From the NCBI GenBank assembly GCA_946887065.1, contig CAMPKL010000181.1, positions 1-7,040 on the forward strand: DNA of 7,040 bases, in the 5' to 3' direction. The DNA is from an uncultured Bryobacterales bacterium. Its GTDB lineage: Bacteria > Acidobacteriota > Terriglobia > Bryobacterales > UBA6623. Under the pieces are notes generated by a model. That model saw only the letters and a program-made list of their open reading frames with translations. It had not been told where the DNA came from and made no database searches. Positions 1-5,297 of this stretch are shown here, one piece after another. Position 1 is the stretch's first letter. Every line of letters starts with the position of its first letter. The position numbers and the translations under genes are program-made.

Positions 1-72
1 TCTGCCGCCGCCTCCGCCGGAGGAACGCGCGCCGCCTCCGCCTTCACCGCGTCCGCCGCCGCCCCCGCCGCT
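1..72 (-). repeat. Low-complexity GGC/GGN tract encoding the SSB glycine-rich linker
   Basis: The minus strand here is a run of imperfect GGC/GGA/GGG codons (plus strand CCGCCG-type repeats) encoding the glycine-rich tail of SSB. It contains several G-runs, the longest GGGGG near 64-68. It is a coding low-complexity repeat, not a mobile element. Such tracts can change length by slippage and could form weak two-tetrad G-quadruplexes; that is inference. Confidence 0.7.
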
Positions 73-399
73 GAGCAACATGAGGCCCATGTTGCCGTCG
101 ACGACGACTTCGGTGCGGTACTTTTTCTGGCCGGACTGATCGTCCCAGGAGCGGGTCTGCAGGCGTCCTTCGACGTAGACCTGGGTGCCTTTGAGCAGGT
201 AGGGCGCCACGTTTTCGCCGCGCCACAGGACGATGTCGTGCCAGTCTGTTTCGTCGCGCCACTCGCCGCTTTGGTCTTTGATGCGCCGCGCGGTGGCGAT
301 GCTGAAGTTGGTGACGGCCACGCCGCTGGGAGTGTGACGGGTCTCGGCATCGCGTCCGAGATTGCCGATCAACATGACTTTATTGAGCCCTCTTGCCAT
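1..399 (-). CDS. ssb: Single-stranded DNA-binding protein, 3' end outside the window
   Basis: SSB coats single-stranded DNA during replication, recombination and repair, normally as a homotetramer. Reading from ATG at 399, 133 codons are present and the frame is still open at base 1. Residues 1-109 form the OB fold: the N-terminal strand MARGLNKVMLIGNLGRD, then TDWHDIVLW (51-59), YLLKGTQVYVEGRLQTRSW (67-85) and YRTEVVVDGNM (94-104), all typical of bacterial SSB. From residue 110 a glycine-rich, disordered linker begins (18 Gly among residues 110-133, broken by Arg, Glu, Ala and Ser). The acidic C-terminal tip that binds partner proteins lies beyond the window. The gene follows aroK on the same strand after 50 nt and may be co-transcribed; only a weak GGA precedes the start. 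The ATG is chosen because the conserved N-terminus begins exactly there. Family assignment is secure; the true length is unknown. Confidence 0.96.
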   Translation of the reverse strand, partial: MARGLNKVMLIGNLGRDAETRHTPSGVAVTNFSIATARRIKDQSGEWRDETDWHDIVLWRGENVAPYLLKGTQVYVEGRLQTRSWDDQSGQKKYRTEVVVDGNMGLMLLSGGGGGGRGEGGGGARSSGGGGGR

Positions 400-449
400 G
401 CGTTCCAGAGTAGCGCTCGGGGGCGGGCCGAGCAAGGAAAGCGCGCGAA
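400..449 (-). other. aroK-ssb intergenic spacer
   Basis: This is a 50-nt GC-rich gap between the aroK stop (TAG, 452-450) and the ssb ATG (399). I see no clear hairpin with a T-run and no good promoter hexamers, so read-through from aroK into ssb is plausible. A separate ssb promoter cannot be excluded. Confidence 0.4.
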
Positions 450-971
450 CTAGAACAGATTGAGTTCGAGGATTTTGTCGACGGCGTCTTCAGAGGTGTC
501 GGAGGCGATGCGGTAGGGTGCGAAGGCGTAGAAGTCGCGGCGGGTTTCGTAGAGCTTTTCGAACGCCACGGGATCTTTAGCGAGAGGGCGCTTGTCGTTG
601 CCCGAGACTCGCGCCCAGAGGATCGGGAACGGCGGATCGAGCCAAAAAGCGACGCCGCAGTCGGCCATGGCCTCGCGGTTCCGCTGGGCCGCATACGCTC
701 CGCCCCCCAGGGCGACGACGCAGGCGCCGCCTTGGCGCGAGCAATGGATCTGGCTGAGCAGTTGCTGGTGTTCGAGATCGCGGAATGCTTCCTCGCCTTG
801 CTGCTCGAAGATCTCAGGAATGGGTTTGCCTGCCGCGCGTTCGATTTCGGCATCGAGATCGACGAAACGCCAGCCAAGCTTCTTGGCGAGCAACTTGCCG
901 GCTGTAGACTTGCCGCTGCCCATGAACCCGGTAAGCCAGATCACTGGAGCCTGCTTGAGTCGAAGATCCAT
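450..971 (-). CDS. aroK: Shikimate kinase
   Basis: The enzyme phosphorylates shikimate to shikimate 3-phosphate with ATP, the fifth step of the shikimate pathway to chorismate and aromatic amino acids, in the cytoplasm. At 173 aa it has the usual length. The P-loop GFMGSGKST is at residues 15-23, the Mg/shikimate-binding DLD at 38-40, the FRDLE motif with shikimate-contacting Arg64 at 63-67, the Walker-B-like LGGGA at 88-92, the lid arginine in RPLA (Arg128), and RRDFY with the second shikimate-binding arginine (Arg145) at 144-148. All key residues are present, so it should be active. The ATG at 971 places the P-loop at the usual distance from the N-terminus. No clear Shine-Dalgarno precedes it. 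A TATCAT hexamer lies 13-18 nt upstream, so the transcript may have a very short leader. It is divergent from the VOC gene and followed by ssb after 50 nt. Confidence 0.95.
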   Translation of the reverse strand: MDLRLKQAPVIWLTGFMGSGKSTAGKLLAKKLGWRFVDLDAEIERAAGKPIPEIFEQQGEEAFRDLEHQQLLSQIHCSRQGGACVVALGGGAYAAQRNREAMADCGVAFWLDPPFPILWARVSGNDKRPLAKDPVAFEKLYETRRDFYAFAPYRIASDTSEDAVDKILELNLF

Positions 972-983
972 GGCTAGAGGTTC

Positions 984-989
984 ATGATA
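984..989 (-). promoter_or_regulatory. Possible -10 element for aroK
   Basis: The minus strand reads TATCAT, five of six matches to TATAAT. A start site about 7 nt downstream would fall near 977, only a few bases before the aroK ATG, implying a nearly leaderless mRNA. No acceptable -35 hexamer sits at 16-18 nt spacing, so the call is weak. Confidence 0.25.
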
Positions 990-1004
990 CTAATCGGCGT
1001 CCTG

Positions 1005-1024
1005 TGGTTGGCCGGTAACAACCA
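1005..1024. repeat. Inverted repeat TGGTTG-N8-CAACCA in a divergent promoter region
   Basis: TGGTTG at 1005-1010 is the exact reverse complement of CAACCA at 1019-1024, with an 8-nt loop; in RNA the stem can extend by two G-U wobbles (1003-1004 with 1025-1026). It lies between the divergent aroK and VOC genes, where a dimeric repressor could bind, or in the 5' leader of the VOC mRNA as a hairpin. Its function is unknown. Confidence 0.45.
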
Positions 1025-1035
1025 TGTGGACCGGC
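1011..1035. repeat. Second inverted repeat GCCGGT-N13-ACCGGC interlocked with the first
   Basis: GCCGGT at 1011-1016 is the exact reverse complement of ACCGGC at 1030-1035. The left arm lies inside the loop of the 1005-1024 hairpin and the right arm lies just 3' of it. In RNA the two stems could therefore alternate or form an H-type pseudoknot about 16 nt upstream of the VOC ribosome binding site. The zero-length first loop would require the stems to fray by about a base pair. Confidence 0.4.
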
Positions 1036-1050
1036 TGCATCTACGCAGAG

Positions 1051-1056
1051 AAGGAG
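1051..1056 (+). promoter_or_regulatory. Shine-Dalgarno AAGGAG that fixes a GTG start
   Basis: AAGGAG lies 6 nt upstream of GTG at 1063 and supports that start over the in-frame ATG at 1024, which has no such site. It is the strongest ribosome binding site in the window. Confidence 0.8.
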
Positions 1057-1062
1057 CCAGCC

Positions 1063-1563
1063 GTGCTGCAGAAGATTACCCCGCATCTTTGGTTCGCCGA
1101 CGAGGCGGAGGAGGCCGCTCGATTCTACGCTTCCATCTTCCCCGACTCGCATGTTGACCGGGTCACGTCGAGCCCGGCGGATTCGCCAAGCGGCCCGGCC
1201 GGCTCGGTCGTCATTGTCGACTTCACGCTCTGCAAGCAGAAGTTCACGGCGATTAGCGCCGGCCCGCTGGAACCCTTCAATCACGCCATCTCTTTTGTCG
1301 TGAATTGTAAGGACCAAGCGGAGATCGACCGCTACTGGGATGCACTGCTTAACGGCGGCAGCGCGGAGCAGTGCGGGTGGCTGAAGGACAGCTACGGCGT
1401 ATCGTGGCAGATCGTCCCCACGATCTTGCAGGAGATGATCTCCGACCCGGACCCGGAAAAAGCCAGGCGCGCGATGGAAGCCATGCTGGGAATGGTGAGG
1501 CTCGACATCGCCGGCCTGAAGCGGGCTTTTAACGGCAAGGCTAATGGCAAGGCGGTTGGCTAG
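1063..1563 (+). CDS. VOC-superfamily PhnB/3-dmu-9_3-mt-like protein
   Basis: This 166-aa protein matches the family long annotated as '3-demethylubiquinone-9 3-methyltransferase' (Pfam 3-dmu-9_3-mt; PhnB-like, glyoxalase/VOC fold). Residues 2-26 (QKITPHLWF, then EEAARFYASIF) are the first VOC strand and helix. FNHAISFVVNC (72-82) begins the second half, and GWLKDSYGVSWQIVP (105-119) is the family's signature C-terminal strand. The tail carries a helix and a duplicated NGKA (157-160 and 161-164 region). Members are generally not methyltransferases and most have no proven activity, so I assign no reaction. The GTG start is chosen because AAGGAG precedes it by 6 nt and the family's N-terminus begins right there; the ATG at 1024 would add 13 residues encoded by the ribosome binding region. 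It stands alone on the plus strand between divergent aroK and convergent rsmI, and its stop overlaps that of rsmI. Confidence 0.88.
   Translation: MLQKITPHLWFADEAEEAARFYASIFPDSHVDRVTSSPADSPSGPAGSVVIVDFTLCKQKFTAISAGPLEPFNHAISFVVNCKDQAEIDRYWDALLNGGSAEQCGWLKDSYGVSWQIVPTILQEMISDPDPEKARRAMEAMLGMVRLDIAGLKRAFNGKANGKAVG
1560..1563. other. Shared CTAG palindrome: overlapping convergent stop codons
   Basis: CTAG supplies TAG (1561-1563) for the plus-strand VOC gene and TAG (1562-1560) for the minus-strand rsmI. The two reading frames thus overlap tail to tail by 4 nt, leaving no room for an intergenic terminator. Any transcript end must lie inside the opposing gene. Confidence 0.95.
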
Positions 1564-2393
1564 TCCTTGCCCTCTTCGGCTTGCCTGTAGGCCTCGCGCT
1601 TGGGAACTCCGTATTCCTTGGCAGCGCTCTTGACAGCCTCCATCGGCGAGGCGCCCTCGGCGATGAGTTGGCGCACGCGATCCGCGAGAGTAACGGTGGC
1701 GGCCGGTTCGGCAGCTTGGTTGAGGCCGGCGATGAGTAAGACGATTTCGCCCTTGACGGATTCGCGAGCGGCGAGATCGGCGTTAATTTCCGCGAGGGTT
1801 CCGCGGATAAACTCCTCGTGGGTTTTGGTGAGCTCGCGGGCGACGACGGCTTGGCGATCGCCGAGAACGGAAAGTGCATCCTGGAGTGCGCGCAGCAGGC
1901 GGTGCGGCGCTTCGTAGAAGACGAGAGTGGCCTTCTCGGCGGCGAGCGCTTCGAGCGTCTTGATGCGCTGACCGGACCTAGCGGGAAGGAACCCGGCATA
2001 CAGAAACGAGTCAGTCGGCAGGCCGGAGGCGACGATGGCCGTATCGACGGCGCTCGGTCCCGGGATGGGGATCACGCGGACGCCCGCTGCGATCGCGGCT
2101 TGGACGACGCGATAGCCGGGGTCGGAGATTCCGGGCAGGCCGGCGTCGGAAACGATCGCCACGGCCTGACCTGCTAGAACGCGTTCGACGATCTGCTGGG
2201 CGCGCTCGCGCTCGTTGTGTTCGTGGCAGGAGATCAGCGGCTTTTGGACTTCGTAGCGATTGAGCAGTTTGCGCGTATGGCGGGTGTCTTCGCAGGCGAT
2301 GAGGTCGCACTCGCGCAGCGTACGTAGGGCGCGCAGAGTGATGTCCTCTAGATTGCCGATCGGGGTGGCGACGAGATATACGGCGGCCTGCAT
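1560..2393 (-). CDS. rsmI: 16S rRNA (cytidine(1402)-2'-O)-methyltransferase RsmI
   Basis: RsmI uses S-adenosylmethionine to 2'-O-methylate C1402 in the 16S rRNA decoding centre. The 277-aa product is close to the E. coli length (286). It shows the SAM-dependent tetrapyrrole-methylase-like fold: LVATPIGNLEDITLRAL (7-23), ACEDTRHTRKLL (33-44), SDAGLPGISDPG (82-93), IPGPSA (110-115), and FYEAPHRL (159-166). A C-terminal helical RsmI_HTH-type domain covers about 236-272 (ADRVRQLI to KREAYRQA). All core motifs are intact. The start at 2393 is chosen because the family motif begins within ten residues. It lies 4 nt after the tctA stop and has no recognisable Shine-Dalgarno, suggesting translational coupling to tctA. 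Its 3' end overlaps the convergent VOC gene. A housekeeping methyltransferase at the end of a transport cluster is unusual but the identification is firm. Confidence 0.96.
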   Translation of the reverse strand: MQAAVYLVATPIGNLEDITLRALRTLRECDLIACEDTRHTRKLLNRYEVQKPLISCHEHNERERAQQIVERVLAGQAVAIVSDAGLPGISDPGYRVVQAAIAAGVRVIPIPGPSAVDTAIVASGLPTDSFLYAGFLPARSGQRIKTLEALAAEKATLVFYEAPHRLLRALQDALSVLGDRQAVVARELTKTHEEFIRGTLAEINADLAARESVKGEIVLLIAGLNQAAEPAATVTLADRVRQLIAEGASPMEAVKSAAKEYGVPKREAYRQAEEGKD

Positions 2394-2397
2394 CGGA

Positions 2398-3888
2398 CTA
2401 GGCTTTGCGCCGCTTGGTGCGCAGTTCCTTGAGCAAGGGCGCCAGCAGCGAAAGAGCGGTGGCCACGAAGAAGAAGAGCACGATCGGGCGCGACAGCGTG
2501 CCGGCCCAGTCGCCGCGGCTGAGGACGAGCGCGCGGCGCAGGTTGGCCTCCATGATGGGGCCGAGGATGAGTCCGAGGACCAGCGGGCCGAGAGGCACTT
2601 CGGCGCGGCGCAGCAGGAAGCCGACGATGCCCGCCACGAACATGGCCCAGACGTCCACGACGGCGTTGTTGAGTGCGTAGGAGCCGATGATGCCGAAGAG
2701 CGTGATGGCGACCCACAGCCACGGGCCGGGGATGCGCAGAACTTTCGCCAAGGGGCGTGCGCCGAGCAGGCCGAGGAGCATGCCGATGACGGCGGCGAAC
2801 GCCATCAGAAAGACCAGCGTGTACACGAACGATTGGTTGCTCTGAAACAGCAGGGGGCCAGGTTGGATGCCGTGGATCAACAGCGCGCCTATCAGGATTG
2901 CGGACACGGCGTCGCCAGGGATGCCCAAGGTGAGCATGGTGGTCATGGCGCCGCCGACAGCTGCGTTGGCGGCGGTACAACTCGCGGCGAGACCTTCGAT
3001 CGAGCCTTTACCGAATGATTCCACATCGCGCGAGACGCGGCGCGATTGCTCCCAAGCGACGACGGAGCCGATGTCTCCGCCGGCTGCCGGGATGACGCCG
3101 ACGATGGTCCCGATAACGGCGCCGAGGCCGGTGTGCGGCAGCATTTTCTTCCATTGCGCACGGCTGGGGAAAACGCTGCCCAGCGCTCCGACGGCCGGCC
3201 TCGCGAGCGCTTCACCGCGGTCGGCGATTTGGATGAGGACTTCGGCGAATCCGAACAAGCCGATCATCACCGGAATGAAGGAAATGCCGTCGAGGAAGTC
3301 GGAGATGCCGAACGTGAACCGCGGATAGGCGGTCATCGGATCGAGGCCAACGGTCGCCAGAGCCAAACCCAGCGCGCCGGCGAGAAGTCCCTTGAGGACC
3401 TGCTTGCCCGACACGCCGGCCATCAGGCTGAGACCGAACAAAGCGAGGCCGAAGTATTCTGCCGGACCGAAGCTCAGGGCGATCGTCGCGAGAGGGAACG
3501 CGGCGATCGACAGGAATGCGATGCTGATGAGCTGACCGGCGCCGCACATTAGGGCGTTGATGCCGAGGGCTTGCCCGGCGCGGCCTTGTTGCGCCAGCGG
3601 ATAGCCGTCCCAGGCGGTTGCGATGGAGGCCGGCGTGCCGGGCACGTTGATGAGGATGGCGGGAATTCCGCCGGCCGGGAGCGCCCCGGAATAGATGCCG
3701 AGCAGCATCGCCAGACCTTGTTCTGCAGTGAGCCAGAATGTCAACGGGGTGAGGACAGCGACGCCCATTGTCGCCGTCAAACCTGGAAGCGCCCCGAAAA
3801 TGGCGCCCAGCGCCACGCCTGTAACCAGGAACATGAGGACCTGCGGCTGGCAGGCCGCGGCCAATCCGGCGATGAGGTCAGGGCTCAT
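2398..3888 (-). CDS. tctA: Tripartite tricarboxylate transporter large permease TctA
   Basis: TctA is the large inner-membrane subunit of a tripartite tricarboxylate transporter, which takes up carboxylates delivered by a TctC binding protein using an ion gradient. The product is 496 aa, the usual size, with about 11-12 hydrophobic segments spread over residues 17-485 and a basic tail (LRTKRRKA). Family motifs are clear: GALPGLTATMGVAVLTPLTF (32-51), GIYSGALPAGGIPAILI (64-80) followed by NVPGTPAS (81-88), FGKGSIEG (292-299), LGIPGDAVSA (321-330) and HGIQPGPLLF (339-348). The segment before LGIPGD normally reads like ApEaANNAv; here it reads ASCTAANAAV (302-311), lacking the usual Glu and one Asn. 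The normal PGxGG turn reads PAAGG (267-271). The start at 3888 is 3 nt after the tctB stop with a weak GGA upstream. The substrate cannot be read from sequence; the family takes citrate, other di- and tricarboxylates and some aromatic acids. Confidence 0.94.
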   Translation of the reverse strand: MSPDLIAGLAAACQPQVLMFLVTGVALGAIFGALPGLTATMGVAVLTPLTFWLTAEQGLAMLLGIYSGALPAGGIPAILINVPGTPASIATAWDGYPLAQQGRAGQALGINALMCGAGQLISIAFLSIAAFPLATIALSFGPAEYFGLALFGLSLMAGVSGKQVLKGLLAGALGLALATVGLDPMTAYPRFTFGISDFLDGISFIPVMIGLFGFAEVLIQIADRGEALARPAVGALGSVFPSRAQWKKMLPHTGLGAVIGTIVGVIPAAGGDIGSVVAWEQSRRVSRDVESFGKGSIEGLAASCTAANAAVGGAMTTMLTLGIPGDAVSAILIGALLIHGIQPGPLLFQSNQSFVYTLVFLMAFAAVIGMLLGLLGARPLAKVLRIPGPWLWVAITLFGIIGSYALNNAVVDVWAMFVAGIVGFLLRRAEVPLGPLVLGLILGPIMEANLRRALVLSRGDWAGTLSRPIVLFFFVATALSLLAPLLKELRTKRRKA

Positions 3889-3891
3889 GGG

Positions 3892-4314
3892 CTATTCCAG
3901 GGTGACGTGCAGTCCGTACTGGAAGGCGAGCGTTACCGCCGCGGTGAGCACGAGGGCTACGGCAATTCCGGCACGAGGCTTTTCTCCGAGAATCCGAAGG
4001 AACAGATAGAGGAACAGGACTGTTCGCAAGAAAAAGAAGCCGGAGCCCCACAGGGCCAAATAGCCGAATGTGAGAAGCGCGGCGATGCCGGCCGTGCGCA
4101 TCTCGCCGCGCAGCAGCGAGCCCGCGGTTTCCGCCGCGGAGGGTCGGACCACAAGCGCAACGGAGAGAGCCATCATCGCTGCGCCGATGACGCCGGGAAA
4201 GAAACCCGGTCCGGGAAGGCGTCCCATGCCTGAAGGCAATAGCCAAGAGCCGAAGAGCAGGAGTCCGGCCAGGACGGCGAAGGCGACGGCGACGATGCGG
4301 TCGGGCCGATTCAT
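3892..4314 (-). CDS. tctB: Tripartite tricarboxylate transporter small permease TctB
   Basis: TctB is the small, poorly conserved membrane subunit that partners TctA. The 140-aa product has four hydrophobic segments (about 7-26, 38-57, 75-107 with a charged break near 97, and 115-132), which fits the family's four helices and short length. The family's loop between helices 1 and 2, rich in Gly and Pro, appears as GRLPGPGFFPG (31-41). The ATG at 4314 overlaps the tctC stop as ATGA. It is supported by AAGGA at 4326-4322, 7 nt upstream. Longer in-frame extensions upstream merely read the tctC gene in another frame and are rejected. The gene ends 3 nt before tctA. Identification rests on the hydrophobic profile, the Pro/Gly loop and position between tctC and tctA, since sequence conservation in this family is low. 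Confidence 0.9.
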   Translation of the reverse strand: MNRPDRIVAVAFAVLAGLLLFGSWLLPSGMGRLPGPGFFPGVIGAAMMALSVALVVRPSAAETAGSLLRGEMRTAGIAALLTFGYLALWGSGFFFLRTVLFLYLFLRILGEKPRAGIAVALVLTAAVTLAFQYGLHVTLE

Positions 4315-5264
4315 TGGCCCATCCTTAGCAGTAGCGGAATCTGCTCGGCGAAGTAGTCGGCTTGCTGCTTGGCGAACTTCTCGAAATCGGCGGGTCCCAG
4401 ATAGCCGGGCTCGATACCGCGGTCGGCGCAAAGGTTGAGGAAGAGCGGGTCCTCGGAAGCCTGGGCGAAGGCGCCGGCGAGCTTGTCGCGGACGGCTTGG
4501 TCCATGCCGGGCGGTCCGGAGAAGGCGCTCCAAGCGGGAGTTCCCATGGGGTAGCCGAGTTCGTGCGTGGTGGGCGTGTCAGGTAAAACAGTGGAGCGAT
4601 TCGAGTCGAACACGGCGAGGGGCCGCAAGGCGCCCGACTCGATTTGCGTCAAGGCTTCGCTAACGCCGGCAATGACTGCGTCGACATGGCCTCCCATCAG
4701 GGAAACCAGCGTTCCGCCGCTCCCGTTATAGGGCAGGTGGGTGACTTGTATGCCTGTATTGGCTTGCAGCAGTAACGTATTGAAGTGCCAGATGGAGCCG
4801 GTGCCGGAGTTGGCCATGATCAGTTCGCCGGGCGCCGCCTTGGCGGCTGCGATGAACTCAGCGAAGTCTTTCCAAGGTGCGTCGGCGCGCACCACGAGCA
4901 CCGGCGGAATGAGCGACACGCGACAAATCAGGGTCATGTCCTGGGGCCCGATGTCGGTGTAGCCCAGCGTGCGTACCATGGCGAGTTCGACGGGGGTGTG
5001 CCCGATGATGTACCCATCCGGCGGCTGGCGGGCCACATAGGAGAAGGCCAGGGCGCCGCTGGCGCCCGGCTTGTTCTCGGCGACCAGAGGAATTCCGAAG
5101 TTCTTTTCGATGAGACTGCCCATGATCCGCGAGATCTGGTCGGAGAGACCGCCGGGCGGCGACTGCACGATGATGCGGATGTCCTTGGACGGATACGGGC
5201 CGGTTTCGCCTCCGCAGCCGCAGAAGAAAGCAAGCGCAAAAGATAGAGCGAGCGCGCGGAACAC
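4311..5264 (-). CDS. tctC: Tripartite tricarboxylate transporter substrate-binding protein TctC (Bug family), probable lipoprotein
   Basis: TctC/Bug proteins bind a carboxylate in the periplasm and hand it to TctA/TctB. The 317-aa product carries the family signatures: PPGGLSDQISR (36-46), ENKPGASG (63-70), PPDGYIIG (81-88), NSGTGSIWHFN (152-162), HLPYNGSGGT (176-185), MGGHVDAVIAG (190-200) and LPDTPTTHELGYP (227-239). The N-terminus is a short hydrophobic stretch with one Arg (residues 3-14) ending FFCGCGGE, so Cys17 (preceded by Gly at -1) is a candidate lipidation site; -3 is Phe rather than the usual Leu, so this is not a textbook lipobox. The start is uncertain. The in-frame space back to the ndh stop holds only GTG (5264), CTG (5270) and ATT (5285), and none has a clear Shine-Dalgarno. 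GTG is chosen as the commonest of these. It overlaps tctB by 4 nt and follows ndh by 33 nt. The ligand cannot be told from sequence. Confidence 0.93.
   Translation of the reverse strand: MFRALALSFALAFFCGCGGETGPYPSKDIRIIVQSPPGGLSDQISRIMGSLIEKNFGIPLVAENKPGASGALAFSYVARQPPDGYIIGHTPVELAMVRTLGYTDIGPQDMTLICRVSLIPPVLVVRADAPWKDFAEFIAAAKAAPGELIMANSGTGSIWHFNTLLLQANTGIQVTHLPYNGSGGTLVSLMGGHVDAVIAGVSEALTQIESGALRPLAVFDSNRSTVLPDTPTTHELGYPMGTPAWSAFSGPPGMDQAVRDKLAGAFAQASEDPLFLNLCADRGIEPGYLGPADFEKFAKQQADYFAEQIPLLLRMGQ
4322..4326 (-). promoter_or_regulatory. Shine-Dalgarno AAGGA for tctB inside tctC
   Basis: AAGGA on the minus strand ends 7 nt before the tctB ATG (4314), within the last codons of tctC. Together with the ATGA stop/start overlap it fixes the tctB start and indicates coupled translation. 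Confidence 0.7.
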
Positions 5265-5297
5265 AGCCAGAACAGGATAGCGAATAGGCTGGGCAGG

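Noticed and set aside
974..985. Three-codon mini-ORF ATG AAC CTC TAG ending 2 nt before the aroK ATG
   Set aside because: It could be a leader peptide, but it has no ribosome binding site and would lie upstream of the start site implied by the only -10 candidate. Chance is the simpler explanation.
1529..1558. Short direct repeat GGCAAGG-N5-GGCAAGG at the 3' end of the VOC gene
   Set aside because: It only duplicates a few C-terminal residues (NGKA twice). It is too short to be a mobile-element or attachment-site signal.
2260..4233. Long plus-strand open frames (for example 2260-3018, 3046-3552 and 3571-4233)
   Set aside because: They lie antisense to tctA, tctB and rsmI, have compositions rich in Arg, Glu, Ala and Gly with no recognisable motif, and are expected as shadow frames in GC-rich coding DNA.
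4315..4533. N-terminal extension of tctB up to 4533
   Set aside because: The extension is the tctC sequence read in another frame. The ATG at 4314 has a good ribosome binding site and begins right before the first membrane helix.
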